Below are positions 38,441 through 48,601 of a stretch of 64,000 bases of DNA, in pieces. The notes beneath the pieces were generated by a model. It saw only the letters and a list, made by a program, of their open reading frames with translations, was not told the DNA's origin and ran no database searches. The first letter of the stretch is position 1, and each line of letters opens with the position of its first letter. The translations under genes and the position numbers were made by a program. The stretch is from Mariniblastus fucicola (GTDB lineage Bacteria; Planctomycetota; Planctomycetia; Pirellulales; Pirellulaceae): the NCBI RefSeq assembly GCF_008087665.1, contig NZ_CP042912.1, forward strand, positions 3,162,001-3,226,000, in the 5' to 3' direction.

Positions 38441-39721
38441 ATGAATTTTCAATTGAACCCGGAAACGTTTTCCAAAAAACTTCCAGTTACGGTGCTCAGT
38501 GGATTTCTCGGAGCAGGCAAAACCACACTGCTGAATCACATTTTGTCGAACCGCGAAGGGCTGAAGGTCGCAGTCATTGTTAACGACATGAGTGAGGTCA
38601 ACATTGACGCGGCTTTGGTGCGCGATGGCAACGCTCAGCTTTCAAGGACCGAGGAGCAGTTGGTTGAAATGTCCAACGGATGCATCTGCTGCACGCTGCG
38701 GGAAGATCTGCTGATCGAAGTCAAAAAACTTGCTCAGGAGAACCGATTCGATTATCTGTTGGTTGAATCAACCGGAATCAGTGAACCGATGCCCGTTGCC
38801 GAGACTTTTACTTTTGAAGATGAAGACGGCGAGTGCCTGTCCGATGTGGCGGAATTGGACACAATGGTGACCGTTGTTGACGCCGCGAACTTTTTGAGGG
38901 ACTTCGGTTCGTGGGATGATTTGAACGATCGAAGGATGGGGCTCAGCGAGGAAGACGATCGCAACATCGTCGACTTGCTGGTGGATCAGGTTGAGTTTGC
39001 AAACGTGATTATGGTGAACAAAACCGATTTGGTAACACCGGAGCAAACAGGTTTGATCAAGAAGATCATCAGCCAGCTAAACAGTTCGGCCATTGTTCTC
39101 GAATCCACCAAAAGCGAGGTCCCACTCGAGAAAGTCCTCGGCACAGGCCGCTTCAAGCTTGATGCCGCACAGGAAATGTCATCGGACTGGCTCGCGATTC
39201 CACGCGGTGAAGAGGAAACCGAAACCGAGGAGTATGGCATTTCAAATTTTGTGTTCCGCAGCGATCGTCCATTTCATCCTCAACGGCTTTGGGACGCGGT
39301 AGGTGATGACATGGAAGCCGGTCTGTTTCAAAACGTGTTGCGAAGCAAAGGGATCGCGTGGATCGCTTCACGTCATGACTGGGCCTACAATTGGTCCCAA
39401 GCCGGTTGTTCGGTTCTGCTCGAGCCCGCCGGATTCTGGTGGGCTTCCGCTCCGAAAGAGTCGTGGCCTGAAGAGGAGGAAGTCATTGCCGAGATCAAGG
39501 ATCGAATGATTCACGAATACGGTGATCGACAACAAGAGCTTGTTTTTATCGGCCAAAATCTCGATCAGGAACACGTAACTCGCTTGCTCAATGGCTGCCT
39601 GTTGACGGATGAAGAGTATGAGCTTGGCCCTGGTTCATGGGAGCATTTTAACGATCCAATGCCACCGATCGAGTTCGACGAGGAGGATTACTCCCAAGGC
39701 GAGTACACGAATGATTCGTAG
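38441..39721 (+). CDS. COG0523 (CobW-type) G3E GTPase, paralogue 1
   Basis: A predicted zinc chaperone GTPase of 426 residues. Walker A is [10 protein letters not shown], the metal site [12 protein letters not shown] holds the canonical CxCC, base recognition is by VNKTDLV, and a CobW_C domain follows with HDWAYNWSQ. The C-terminal 40 residues are strongly acidic ([12 protein letters not shown]). AAGGAG eight bases upstream supports ATG 38441. Members of this group are induced by zinc starvation through Zur in several bacteria. It leads a six-gene set ending with an AztD-like protein and has operator 2 in its promoter region. Confidence 0.9.
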   Translation: MNFQLNPETFSKKLPVTVLSGFLGAGKTTLLNHILSNREGLKVAVIVNDMSEVNIDAALVRDGNAQLSRTEEQLVEMSNGCICCTLREDLLIEVKKLAQENRFDYLLVESTGISEPMPVAETFTFEDEDGECLSDVAELDTMVTVVDAANFLRDFGSWDDLNDRRMGLSEEDDRNIVDLLVDQVEFANVIMVNKTDLVTPEQTGLIKKIISQLNSSAIVLESTKSEVPLEKVLGTGRFKLDAAQEMSSDWLAIPRGEEETETEEYGISNFVFRSDRPFHPQRLWDAVGDDMEAGLFQNVLRSKGIAWIASRHDWAYNWSQAGCSVLLEPAGFWWASAPKESWPEEEEVIAEIKDRMIHEYGDRQQELVFIGQNLDQEHVTRLLNGCLLTDEEYELGPGSWEHFNDPMPPIEFDEEDYSQGEYTNDS

Positions 39722-39772
39722 TGAGCATTCCTGCTCGTAAACATGTAAACCCCTTGTTTGATCATCCGTTGC

Positions 39773-40168
39773 ATGCACCGACAAGTTCTTAGTCTCGTTT
39801 TGCTCGCCGTCCTGATTCCATTGGTGAATCTGGGGCCGTCTGTGCATCACCTGGCATGTTTCGGATTGCACGGTCAATGTGAGCATTCTCTCTGCTTAAC
39901 TGATCACCATCACGGACACTGCTGCGATGGCCATCGTCAGCCAGAAAGAAGCTTGGCAGGTCCCTCCAACGCTGAGCTATTGTCGGGCTACTCGGAAGAC
40001 GAATGTCCGCTCTGTCGTTTCTTTTCCCATTTCAATGCAATTGTCACACAGCGCATTGTGGGTATCGCGTCGTACCGCTGCAGCGAAGTGGTCGTATGTA
40101 ATTCAAGAGCCGCTTTTGCAAGGCGAGTACTTGAGCATGCTCGCGGCCCACCCGGTTCTTCCATTTAA
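39773..40168 (+). CDS. Cys/His-rich secreted DUF2946-like protein
   Basis: This 131-residue protein has a hydrophobic N-terminal helix that may be a signal anchor, then a segment dense in Cys and His (HHLACFGLHGQCEHSLC, DHHHGHCCDGH) and the phrase CPLCRFFSHF, which is like DUF2946. The rest is less conserved. The many thiols and imidazoles suggest binding of zinc or copper outside the cytoplasm. A TTG five codons upstream is an alternative start. It lies 51 bases after the COG0523 gene. The DUF2946 assignment is tentative. Confidence 0.65.
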   Translation: MHRQVLSLVLLAVLIPLVNLGPSVHHLACFGLHGQCEHSLCLTDHHHGHCCDGHRQPERSLAGPSNAELLSGYSEDECPLCRFFSHFNAIVTQRIVGIASYRCSEVVVCNSRAAFARRVLEHARGPPGSSI

Positions 40169-40394
40169 TGCGTTCATAGTTTTTCGTTCGTCGACTTTGA
40201 CGAATGCGACTCGGCATCGCCCACGCGTATTCACGCCCGCATTCCGGTGGCGTGCGAAAACTCTGCAAACGCATTGTCTTTGAAATGAAGTCTTAATAAC
40301 GATTGTGGAAGCGTCTGCGCTGATGTTGCGTGCGTTCCAAACTCTCAATGATTCTCGGTGTCAATCGGCACCATATAGATGGAAGAACAACAAG

Positions 40395-41390
40395 ATGATG
40401 ATTCAAACTGGAACTGTTTCAGGGCCACAACGACGACTCGCGTTCACGCTTGTCGAGCTGCTGGTCGTGATCGCGATTATTGGAATTTTGATCGGTATGC
40501 TGTTGCCAGCGGTGCAACAGGTTCGCGAAGCTGCTCGCAGAACGCAGTGTGCCAACAACATTCGCCAACTAGCTCTGGCTGCACACAACCACGAAAGTGC
40601 GCATATGCATTTTCCGTCTCCCGCGGCCGGATCTTTGGAAGGCTACTCATTGATTTCAAAAACGCTCCCATTCGTGGAGCAAGCCAACCTGCATTCCCAG
40701 ATCGATTTTGATCAGGATTTGCTGCAGGGAGTGGCGTGGAATCCAACCATCAATCCTTTCTATGAGACGCTTGTCGGTCAACGAGTACCCGTTCTGGAAT
40801 GTCCCAGTGAGAACGGGGATCCAATGCTTGAGGGATCGGGCGCGACCTGGTCAGGTTCAAATTACTTTGGCAACTCAGGTACTGCGACGGGTGTGCTTTA
40901 CGTAACCTCACAGCCGACAGACGGTGTTTTTTGGCGAGGATCGAGAGTCGGATTTGGCGAACTATCCGATGGTTCATCCAATACGGCGTTCTTCGCGGAA
41001 ACCCGGTTCGGGCTCAGAGGCGATTCGACAAGCGACCTGATCGATGCCCAAACTCAGATGGCACGCGTCAGCGGAGGAGCGCCCGGATCCGTTTCAGCGG
41101 AAGACCTTGTCGCGCAGACTCCTACTCGTTACGAGGGAAACCGCGCTGGACAATGGATGCGTAACTTGCCCTATCAAGGAACGGTTAACGCATTCTTCAC
41201 GCCAAATTCGCAACGGCCGGATGTCGCGTTTCATGGTGACTTCATGTCTGCCTCCAGAAGCAGTCATCCTGGCGGCGTCAACGTTAGTCGCTGCGACGGA
41301 AGCGTCAGCTTCATCGCCGAAAACGTCGACTTGGCTACATGGCGAAACTTCTTTGACCGCGCTGATGGCGAAGTATTGGGGGGATTCTAA
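40395..41390 (+). CDS. DUF1559 pseudopilin-like protein, second copy
   Basis: As in the first copy, a class III signal leads to [20 protein letters not shown] and [14 protein letters not shown]; the DUF1559 domain ends with [18 protein letters not shown]. The protein is 331 residues long and has a helix suited to a pseudopilus. GGAAGA stands eight bases before ATG 40395. The stop overlaps the start of the His-rich propeller gene (TAATG), so the two are translationally coupled, which implies that they work together at the surface. The gene is 226 bases after the DUF2946-like gene. Confidence 0.9.
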   Translation: MMIQTGTVSGPQRRLAFTLVELLVVIAIIGILIGMLLPAVQQVREAARRTQCANNIRQLALAAHNHESAHMHFPSPAAGSLEGYSLISKTLPFVEQANLHSQIDFDQDLLQGVAWNPTINPFYETLVGQRVPVLECPSENGDPMLEGSGATWSGSNYFGNSGTATGVLYVTSQPTDGVFWRGSRVGFGELSDGSSNTAFFAETRFGLRGDSTSDLIDAQTQMARVSGGAPGSVSAEDLVAQTPTRYEGNRAGQWMRNLPYQGTVNAFFTPNSQRPDVAFHGDFMSASRSSHPGGVNVSRCDGSVSFIAENVDLATWRNFFDRADGEVLGGF

Positions 41391-43204
41391 TGTTTGGATG
41401 TTACATACACGGCGAGGATAATTACTCATTGAAACAACCGATTTCAAGACCTGCGTCAAAGACTTGGTATTTGGCGTTTATTGTTGCTTTGGCGTTGGTG
41501 ATGTTGCAAAGCATCGCTGCCCTTGCAGAAGAAGGAAATGCTGGCGACGGATCAACTGACAAAGCTGCCTGGTCCAGCTTTCGCGGAGCTGGAAACAGCA
41601 CGGTCTCTCCTGATGCCTCGATCCCTTTAAAATGGTCGCCTGGGAGTGGCATTTCGTGGCAAGTAGAACTGCCAGGATACGGTCAGTCGTCGCCACTGGT
41701 CTTTGCGGGCAAGGTGCTGGTAACCGCTGTCGAAGGTCCGCAAAAGGAAAAGAATCTGGTTGTTTGCGTTGATCGCGAATCAGGTGAAACGCTCTGGCGC
41801 TACGATCAGTCGACCACGCTCAAGGGTCCATCCAACTTCATGTATTCGAGGGCAGCTCCAACGCCGATCGCGGATCGTTCGCGAGTAGTTGCCTTCTTTG
41901 AGTCGGGTGATCTTATTGCCGTCGGTTTGAACAGTGGCAAAAAACTGTGGAGCCGTGATCTCAAGGAAGAACTTGGTCCGCTCAGTTCGCGGCATGGCCT
42001 CGGCAGTTCATTGGCCCAAACGGATGACCTTTTGTTTATCAATCTGGAACATGACGGCCCATCTGCATTGTTGGCAATTCAAAAGTCGGACGGTGCAACG
42101 AAATGGAAATCCGAGCGACCTTCGGGGAGTTCATGGAGCTCTCCGGCGGTGATGCAGCGAGGTGATCAAACGCAAGTCGTTGTCAGCTCCGGTGGCGAAG
42201 CCGCAGGCTACGATGCTGAAACTGGGAGAGAGTTGTGGAAGATAATCGGATTGGCGGGGAACTCGGTTCCTTCCCCTTTGGTTGTGGAAAACCGGATTTA
42301 CCTTGGGGCTCGATTGCCCGAATTTGGTTCCGTAGCTACCGCTGCCAAAAGCAACCTTTGCCTCGAGTTTGAAGAAGGGGCAACCGAGCCCGAAGTAGCT
42401 TGGCGAAGCAAACGATGCGTAGCGGACTATGCCAGTCCTGTTGTTTGCGGCGACAACGTCTTCCTGATCAATGGCGATGGGATTCTTGGATGCCTGGACA
42501 AAAACACGGGTGAAGAAAAGTACCGGCAGCGACTTGGGATGGTGTGTTGGGCTACGCCGATTGTGCATGACAATCACTTGTTCATATTTGGAAAGAATGG
42601 AAAAACGACCGTTTTGAAAGCAGGCGGGCAATTCTCAAAAGTTGGTGACAACCACTTGTGGGACTCCGCCGATCCGCCACGTCCTGTTTCCTATGTCGAA
42701 TACTTTCCGTCGTCTGGCGGAGGCGGACATGGACACGGTGGTCATGGAAGTCATGGCGGCGTGCAAAAGCAGCCCGCTGGTCACGCCAAGCACGCGAGCG
42801 GCGCCAGGCATTCTGGTGAATCTAAGCCCGGGACTCACAGCGGCGGTTATTCCGCACATGCGGCAGGGAAGCGCTCTGATGAACTTGGCGATGAGACAAC
42901 TCCGGGGGCTGGAATGTTAACGGGAATGCTCAAACGAGACGTCGATGGCGATGGCTTGCTATCGGGAGACGAGATTCCCGGCCGTCTCAATACGGTCATG
43001 GAAAACATCGACCTGAACAAGGACGGAAGGCTCGACAAAAGCGAACTCAAGAAGATGGCCGACAGTTTTGCTGCCAAGCGGAAAAATTCAAAGCAGTCGT
43101 CACGCGATCCGATTGTCTACGGTGTTGCCGCTGACTCGAGCGGAATCATTGTTCGGACAGGCACGCGACTGTATGCGATTGGAGGCGGTGCGAGTGATAA
43201 ATAG
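41390..43204 (+). CDS. Secreted PQQ-like propeller with His-rich linker and EF-hands
   Basis: The 604-residue protein has an N-terminal hydrophobic signal ending near ALAEEG, a PQQ-type propeller over residues 50-430 (GETLWRYDQ, GKKLWSRDL, GRELWKIIG, GEEKYRQRL), and then a Gly/His/Ser-rich stretch (about 442-493) with more than ten His residues in repeats like GHGHGGHGSHGG. Two EF-hands follow (DVDGDGLLSGDE and DLNKDGRLDKSE). The propeller resembles the others in this window, but the His region is unusual and suits binding of zinc. The start overlaps the previous stop; the next gene begins inside its end. Confidence 0.85.
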   Translation: MFGCYIHGEDNYSLKQPISRPASKTWYLAFIVALALVMLQSIAALAEEGNAGDGSTDKAAWSSFRGAGNSTVSPDASIPLKWSPGSGISWQVELPGYGQSSPLVFAGKVLVTAVEGPQKEKNLVVCVDRESGETLWRYDQSTTLKGPSNFMYSRAAPTPIADRSRVVAFFESGDLIAVGLNSGKKLWSRDLKEELGPLSSRHGLGSSLAQTDDLLFINLEHDGPSALLAIQKSDGATKWKSERPSGSSWSSPAVMQRGDQTQVVVSSGGEAAGYDAETGRELWKIIGLAGNSVPSPLVVENRIYLGARLPEFGSVATAAKSNLCLEFEEGATEPEVAWRSKRCVADYASPVVCGDNVFLINGDGILGCLDKNTGEEKYRQRLGMVCWATPIVHDNHLFIFGKNGKTTVLKAGGQFSKVGDNHLWDSADPPRPVSYVEYFPSSGGGGHGHGGHGSHGGVQKQPAGHAKHASGARHSGESKPGTHSGGYSAHAAGKRSDELGDETTPGAGMLTGMLKRDVDGDGLLSGDEIPGRLNTVMENIDLNKDGRLDKSELKKMADSFAAKRKNSKQSSRDPIVYGVAADSSGIIVRTGTRLYAIGGGASDK

Positions 43205-43622
43205 TTCATTTCTCGGCCGACGCGATGCCACAAAGACGAGGCGGCACTTCCTGTTGGGATTTGCCGCTGTCGTCTTTGTCGTTGGATGCGGGCAGCCGAC
43301 AGCTCCAATCATGATTCCATTTTCCGTTCCGGATGAATTCTCCGACGGCAAACGTTCTTGGGAGCTAGTCCCGGGAGAACCCACGAACGCCGACAATTCG
43401 TTGATCGGTAAGTTCTTTGAACAGCAGCCGGATTTAATTGGGAGTCCTGACTGGACGGGGAACCCGGAAAAGTACGTTTGCTCAACAGCAAGGTCACTGA
43501 AACGATTTTACTGGTTCAGCGGCAACTCGGAGAATCCGTCGTGGAATGCAATTGAATTCAACGGCTCCAAATTTCAACAACTTGGCGGTATCGGTGCGCC
43601 TGGCATCGAAGCATCAGAATAA
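43194..43622 (+). CDS. Small lipoprotein of unknown function
   Basis: A 142-residue protein begins with the GTG at 43194, which has GGAGG eight bases upstream and overlaps the end of the propeller gene by 11 bases. A basic region with a twin Arg (TRRHFLLG), a hydrophobic run and the lipobox VVGC with Cys32 follow, so it is probably lipidated. The mature part is small and mostly beta/coil. I see no known family. It lies between the His-rich propeller and the AztD-like gene and is likely cotranscribed. Confidence 0.75.
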   Translation: MINSSFLGRRDATKTRRHFLLGFAAVVFVVGCGQPTAPIMIPFSVPDEFSDGKRSWELVPGEPTNADNSLIGKFFEQQPDLIGSPDWTGNPEKYVCSTARSLKRFYWFSGNSENPSWNAIEFNGSKFQQLGGIGAPGIEASE

Positions 43623-43647
43623 ACTTACTCTCAAAGACAAATCTACA

Positions 43648-45114
43648 ATGAACATACAAGAACAGAATCAATTCCCAACTTGCAATCGTGTGCGTTGCCG
43701 TTGGCAGCTAGTTTTCGCATTCGCACTGTTGAACTTTTGCGTCGTCAACTTCCCTGGATGCGGAACTGAAAAGGTTCAGACAAATGGCACAACTGATAAT
43801 TCATCCGAATCGGAGCCGGAGGATATGGGGCACAGCGCGTCCCTGGCTTCATTGGCATCCGCTCGAACCTTGACTCGACTGTTCTGGCAGGATCGTGATG
43901 GCGCGACGATGTACGTTGCTGATTTGGTGCAGAATGGCGTAACATTCGAAGTGGACCAAGCCAGAATCAAAGAGTTTCCGCCGGTATCGCCTGAGGAGAA
44001 TGATCTTGTGCAAATGGTCGTTGTTCGTGGCCAGCTTGTCGTCGGCGTTCGCGATCACGAAAACGGAGAACGGCACAGTGGTTGGCTGGAGATCAATACA
44101 GGCGTTGAAGAAGAGGACCACGGAGACCATTCGCATTGGCACTACAGTTCGGATGCGACGGTGACTTCGGCGAAGCTTGATACCCAGCAAGGCAATCCGG
44201 CTCACGTCTATCGGTATGGGAATTCTGTCTATATCGCCAACGACAAGAATAATGGATTTACCCAGATCAATCCACTGAATGGCTCTTCAAGGTTTTTCAC
44301 TGGTGGTGGCGGCCACATAACCATGGCTGCGGTCAATGATCGGATTGCGTACAGCACGTGGATCGATCGGAATGGCGACAACAAGGGGCGTGTTGATGTC
44401 GTCAATTTGCGGAACCAGAAAACCGAACCGGCTTACTCTTTCAATCTGCCATTTGGCGGCATCCATGGAGCCGGAGCCTGTGGCAATCGAGTTTACTTTG
44501 CGCCGGCTCACGGCGTCTGTTGGGTGAACTGCGACTTCGACTTCGCCGAGACTGCTGACACGGTGAAAATTAATCATCTATCGCTCGATGAAGATCCGAC
44601 AGGAACCGACTATCGAACAGGAGCGTTCACATCGTTCCGGGATCACATGCTGTGTATCGCCAGCAGTAAATCGGGAAAGCCGGCACTTTGCGTGATCAAT
44701 GCGACAGCGCCCAACCCGGAAGTGACTCGAATTCCTTGTGACAATTTTGATGAAGGGATGAAGCTGTCGACCGTTAAGGCTACAACGGTTTCAGGGAATA
44801 AAAACTTTGCGTTCGCGTTCGCGGAAGGCGCAGGACTTGCGGAAAAGTTACTTGTTTTTGAACTGGACCCCAACGGAGATCGCAATTTTTCTGACGCGAA
44901 ACTTGTCAATGCGATTGAGGTTGGTGCGAGTAAGCTCGAAGGTCATTTTGGCCATCATGGAATCGCTTTTGTTGGCGATGGCAAGACTGCTGTCGTTTCC
45001 AATCCTGGTGACGGCACACTGTCTGTCATCGATCTTGTTCACCAGAAAGTCCATCAAACGATCGAAGTCGGTGGACAGCCAACACATATCACGAACTACG
45101 GTGAGGCGATGTAG
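43648..45114 (+). CDS. AztD-like zinc metallochaperone (beta-propeller)
   Basis: The 488-residue protein has a hydrophobic segment followed by a lipobox-like FPGC (Cys38), then a propeller with repeated blades. The loop near residues 155-166, TGVEEEDHGDHSHWHY, matches the conserved EDHGDH loop of AztD, the periplasmic zinc chaperone that hands zinc to the AztC solute-binding protein in Paracoccus. Further His residues occur at GHFGHHG. It closes the six-gene set. No AztABC transporter is in the window, so the partner is unknown here. The AztD assignment is from memory and needs a profile search. Confidence 0.78.
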   Translation: MNIQEQNQFPTCNRVRCRWQLVFAFALLNFCVVNFPGCGTEKVQTNGTTDNSSESEPEDMGHSASLASLASARTLTRLFWQDRDGATMYVADLVQNGVTFEVDQARIKEFPPVSPEENDLVQMVVVRGQLVVGVRDHENGERHSGWLEINTGVEEEDHGDHSHWHYSSDATVTSAKLDTQQGNPAHVYRYGNSVYIANDKNNGFTQINPLNGSSRFFTGGGGHITMAAVNDRIAYSTWIDRNGDNKGRVDVVNLRNQKTEPAYSFNLPFGGIHGAGACGNRVYFAPAHGVCWVNCDFDFAETADTVKINHLSLDEDPTGTDYRTGAFTSFRDHMLCIASSKSGKPALCVINATAPNPEVTRIPCDNFDEGMKLSTVKATTVSGNKNFAFAFAEGAGLAEKLLVFELDPNGDRNFSDAKLVNAIEVGASKLEGHFGHHGIAFVGDGKTAVVSNPGDGTLSVIDLVHQKVHQTIEVGGQPTHITNYGEAM

Positions 45115-45573
45115 AAGATGGGAAGCCGGGCCGAAACAGTGATAGTGTCTCGTCTGGATTCTCAAGCTTGGCAGGAGTTAAGGGCTGCGAGTACTATCGC
45201 AGCCATCACAAACTCCCTTGGAAATAATTACGCGGACTGGAAATCTCCACTGAAAAATTCAGCTGTTAGATGCGGCTCACAACCCACACCTGAGATTGAG
45301 ACCAGCAACGAAGACAGCGGTGTGTCGAAGACTTGGCGATAAACTATGTTGTCCGTCTCTGCAGTGCCAAAAAGTTAACCATCCCATTCGACATTGCCAG
45401 TCACCAAGTCCGCAATTGCATTGTTCAGGTCTTGTTTTGCCAGCCAATCACGGGGCAGTCGAGTCGCCATGTCGGCAGCAGCAACGCGGGAAAGTCGGCG
45501 AACAGCGTTGGAGTCATCACGATTCACGGAAAGCCTGAGGCGGATAACAAGCAAACATACGACAGGATGTCGT
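45115..45573. other. Non-coding stretch after the AztD-like gene
   Basis: Short frames with unlike composition fill this stretch, none with good signals. One imperfect relative of the operator (CGCAAT-TGC-ATTG, near 45411) is seen but is probably chance. Confidence 0.4.
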
Positions 45574-45610
45574 AAAAAAAATGCTGCCAGCTGGTTAAAG
45601 CTGGCAGCAT
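45574..45610 (-). terminator. Rho-independent terminator of acnA
   Basis: A perfect 12-base stem (45581-45592 with 45599-45610) has a 6-base loop. Read on the minus strand it is followed by seven or eight T residues. It begins 29 bases after the acnA stop. Confidence 0.92.
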
Positions 45611-45638
45611 CGTTTGAGTTTTCGGTGCCGATTCGCGA

Positions 45639-48341
45639 CTACAGCAAGTTTCGCAAAACGGTCTGCAGAATCCCGCCGTTGCGGTAATAGTCCATTTCGA
45701 CCGGCGTGTCGATTCGAACCACTGCGTCGAACGTCAGCTCTTTCCCGTCGTCGTCCGTTGCCGTGACCTTGATCGTTGAACGAGGCTGCAAGTCGTCGCC
45801 AAGATCTGGGATCGAGAACGTCTCTTTCCCTGTCAAGCCAATCGACTGCCAAGACTGGCCGTCCGCGAATTCTAGCGGCAAAATTCCCATGCCGACCAAA
45901 TTACTGCGGTGGATCCGCTCGTAGCTGGCAGCGATCACAGCTTTCACGCCAAGCATCATCGTGCCCTTGGCCGCCCAGTCGCGACTCGAACCCGTGCCGT
46001 ACTCTTTCCCGGCAAGCACGACCAGCGAAGTGTCATCAGCCTGATACTTCATCGATGCGTCGTAGATCGACATGACTTCACCCGAAGGGATATGCGTCGT
46101 CCATCCGCCTTCGGTGCCCGGCGCCAACTGGTTACGGATGCGAATGTTGGCGAACGTACCGCGGACCATCACGCGATCGTTTCCGCGCCGCGAACCGAAG
46201 CTGTTGAACGAAGCCGGCTCAACGCCATGTTCCTGCAAGTATCGACCGGCAGGGCCGTCTTTGGCGATTGCGCCCGCAGGAGAAATGTGGTCCGTCGTGA
46301 CGCTGTCGCCAAGCAAAGCCAAACATCGAGCACCGCTGATCGGTTCAATGGACTTCACTTCCTTCGTCAAACCGGCGAGGAATGGAGGCTCCTGAATATA
46401 AGTACTCGCATCGCTCCATTCGTACAGGTCACCTTCGCCGACTTTGATCGCGTTCCAGGTTTCATTCGAATCAAACGCGTTGCCGTATTGGTTTTGGAAC
46501 ATTTCCGGCGAAAGGCTCGCGTCGAGAACCGTTTGGACTTCGTCGTGTGAAGGCCAGACGTCTTTCAGGAACACATCGGCACCGCTCGAATCCTTGCCCA
46601 GCGGTTCGGTCACCAAGTCGATGTCCGTGGTGCCTGCCAAAGCGTACGCCACGACCAGCGGTGGGCTGGCGAGGTAGTTGGCTTTGGTCATCGGATTGAC
46701 GCGACCTTCAAAGTTCCGGTTTCCGGACAGGACGCTCGACGCGACCAACTCACCGGCAACGATGGCGTCAGAAACAGGTTGCGGCAGCGGCCCGCTGTTG
46801 CCGATGCACGATGTGCAGCCGTATCCAACGGTGTGGAATCCGAGCGATTCCAGCGACTTTGTCAGGCCAGATTTGTCGAGGTATTCCGTGACGACGCGAG
46901 AGCCCGGAGCGAGGCTGGTTTTCACGTATGGCGGAACGGTCAAGCCGCGTTCGGCAGCTTTCTTGGCCAACAATCCGGCCGCGATCATAACGGACGGGTT
47001 ACTGGTGTTGGTGCAGCTGGTGATCGCCGCAATGACGACGGCGCCGTGGCCGATCATCGAGGAATGACCGTTGTTTTCGACCTTGGCTTCCTTATCGAGC
47101 ACGTCCGTATCGAGTCCGAATCCGCTGTGTCCGACCGGCGCGACCAGAGAGCTGTTGAAAGCGTTCTTCATGTCAGAAAGCGCGATGCGATCCTGGGGCC
47201 GTTTGGGGCCGGCAAGCGAAGGTTCAACCGTCGACAGGTCCAGCTTTAGCGTGCGAGTGAACTCAATCTTCTCTTCGCCGGTTCGGAACAGGCCTTGGGC
47301 TTTCGTGTAAGCCTCCACCGTTTGAACTTCTTCGGTGGAACGACCTGTTCGGCGCATGTAGTCCAGTGTCTCGTCGTCGATCGGGAAGAAACCCATTGTC
47401 GCACCGTATTCAGGCGCCATATTCGCCAGCGTTGCTCGGTCCGCCAGAGGCATGCTGTTCACGCCTTCGCCAAAGAACTCAACGAATTTTCCGACCACGC
47501 CGGCTTCGCGAAGTTGCTGCGTCGCGGTCAGAACCATGTCCGTTGCCGTGGCTCCCGGAGAAAGTTTTCCAACCAATTCGAATCCGACGACTTCCGGCAA
47601 CAGCATGTAGATTGGCTGGCCCAACATCGCGGCTTCAGCTTCGATGCCGCCGACACCCCAACCCAAAACTCCCAGGCCGTTGATCATTGTCGTGTGCGAG
47701 TCAGTGCCGACCAGCGTGTCCGGAACCGCGACAGGGCCCTGTTCGTCTTCGCGAACGAAAACGCCTTTTGCCAGAAATTCAAGATTCACCTGGTGAACGA
47801 TTCCGACGTTTGGCGGAACGACGCGAAAATTGTCAAACGCTTTCTGGCCCCAGCGAAGAAATTCGTAACGCTCGCGGTTGCGTTTGAACTCAAGTTCGAC
47901 GTTTGCCGATAGTGCCGCGCTACTGCCGAACTGGTCGACTTGCACCGAGTGGTCAATCACGAGGTCGACAGGAATCAGCGGATTGATCTTCTTTGCGTCG
48001 CCACCGAGTCGGGCCATTGCGTTTCGCATTGCCGCCAGGTCCACGACGGCTGGAACGCCGGTGAAGTCCTGCAATACAACGCGTGCAGGTTTGAACGGGA
48101 TCTCGACTTTGGCTGGACTCGACGCGTCATAGTTGGCGAGATTGACGACGTCTTCTTTGGTGACGATCTTGCCGTCACAGTTTCGCAACACGGACTCCAG
48201 CAAAACACGAATCGAGAAAGGCAGTTTGTCGACATTGCCGATGCCTTGCTCCTGGAGCTTGCCGATCTGGTAGATACCGATTTCTTTCCCCGCAGCGTTG
48301 AACGTGGTACGGGTATTGAAAGCGTCGGAAGGCGAACTCAT
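45639..48341 (-). CDS. acnA: Aconitate hydratase A
   Basis: Interconverts citrate and isocitrate with a 4Fe-4S cluster in the TCA cycle. The 900-residue protein has the AcnA cluster motifs [10 protein letters not shown] and [33 protein letters not shown] and the swivel-domain region with [10 protein letters not shown]. Its length is typical of AcnA. The start at MSSPSDAF is preferred; the open frame upstream is not conserved. A strong terminator follows. The gene is monocistronic. Confidence 0.98.
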   Translation of the reverse strand: MSSPSDAFNTRTTFNAAGKEIGIYQIGKLQEQGIGNVDKLPFSIRVLLESVLRNCDGKIVTKEDVVNLANYDASSPAKVEIPFKPARVVLQDFTGVPAVVDLAAMRNAMARLGGDAKKINPLIPVDLVIDHSVQVDQFGSSAALSANVELEFKRNRERYEFLRWGQKAFDNFRVVPPNVGIVHQVNLEFLAKGVFVREDEQGPVAVPDTLVGTDSHTTMINGLGVLGWGVGGIEAEAAMLGQPIYMLLPEVVGFELVGKLSPGATATDMVLTATQQLREAGVVGKFVEFFGEGVNSMPLADRATLANMAPEYGATMGFFPIDDETLDYMRRTGRSTEEVQTVEAYTKAQGLFRTGEEKIEFTRTLKLDLSTVEPSLAGPKRPQDRIALSDMKNAFNSSLVAPVGHSGFGLDTDVLDKEAKVENNGHSSMIGHGAVVIAAITSCTNTSNPSVMIAAGLLAKKAAERGLTVPPYVKTSLAPGSRVVTEYLDKSGLTKSLESLGFHTVGYGCTSCIGNSGPLPQPVSDAIVAGELVASSVLSGNRNFEGRVNPMTKANYLASPPLVVAYALAGTTDIDLVTEPLGKDSSGADVFLKDVWPSHDEVQTVLDASLSPEMFQNQYGNAFDSNETWNAIKVGEGDLYEWSDASTYIQEPPFLAGLTKEVKSIEPISGARCLALLGDSVTTDHISPAGAIAKDGPAGRYLQEHGVEPASFNSFGSRRGNDRVMVRGTFANIRIRNQLAPGTEGGWTTHIPSGEVMSIYDASMKYQADDTSLVVLAGKEYGTGSSRDWAAKGTMMLGVKAVIAASYERIHRSNLVGMGILPLEFADGQSWQSIGLTGKETFSIPDLGDDLQPRSTIKVTATDDDGKELTFDAVVRIDTPVEMDYYRNGGILQTVLRNLL

Positions 48342-48601
48342 TTTGGAACCTTTTAGCTGGTCGCGGTGGTGCGAATTACGAAATCGTTGAACCAATTATC
48401 ATAGTTTTTTTGGGCTTAAAATGTCAACGGGTCCAGCGACGTTATCGGAGGTTCCGCTCACCGGTGGGCGATCTGGCTCGTTCCTGAAGATTCAAATGTT
48501 TCCGGCAGTTGCTACACTCGTTACCCAGGTTCCCAGGGCGATTCTGTGTTCCAGAATACCTCCGTCCAACTTCGGTTTCTTTTTCTGAAAACAGTCTGCT
48601 C

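Noticed and set aside
43546-43562. Possible third operator (TGCAAT-TGA-ATTCAA)
   Set aside because: The second half does not match, and it lies inside the lipoprotein gene.
45409-45425. Possible operator near CGCAAT-TGC-ATTG
   Set aside because: Only a partial match, downstream of the last zinc gene and far from any start codon.
45639-48341. Iron-responsive element or riboswitch near acnA
   Set aside because: The region before the acnA start is short and no known structure was recognised.
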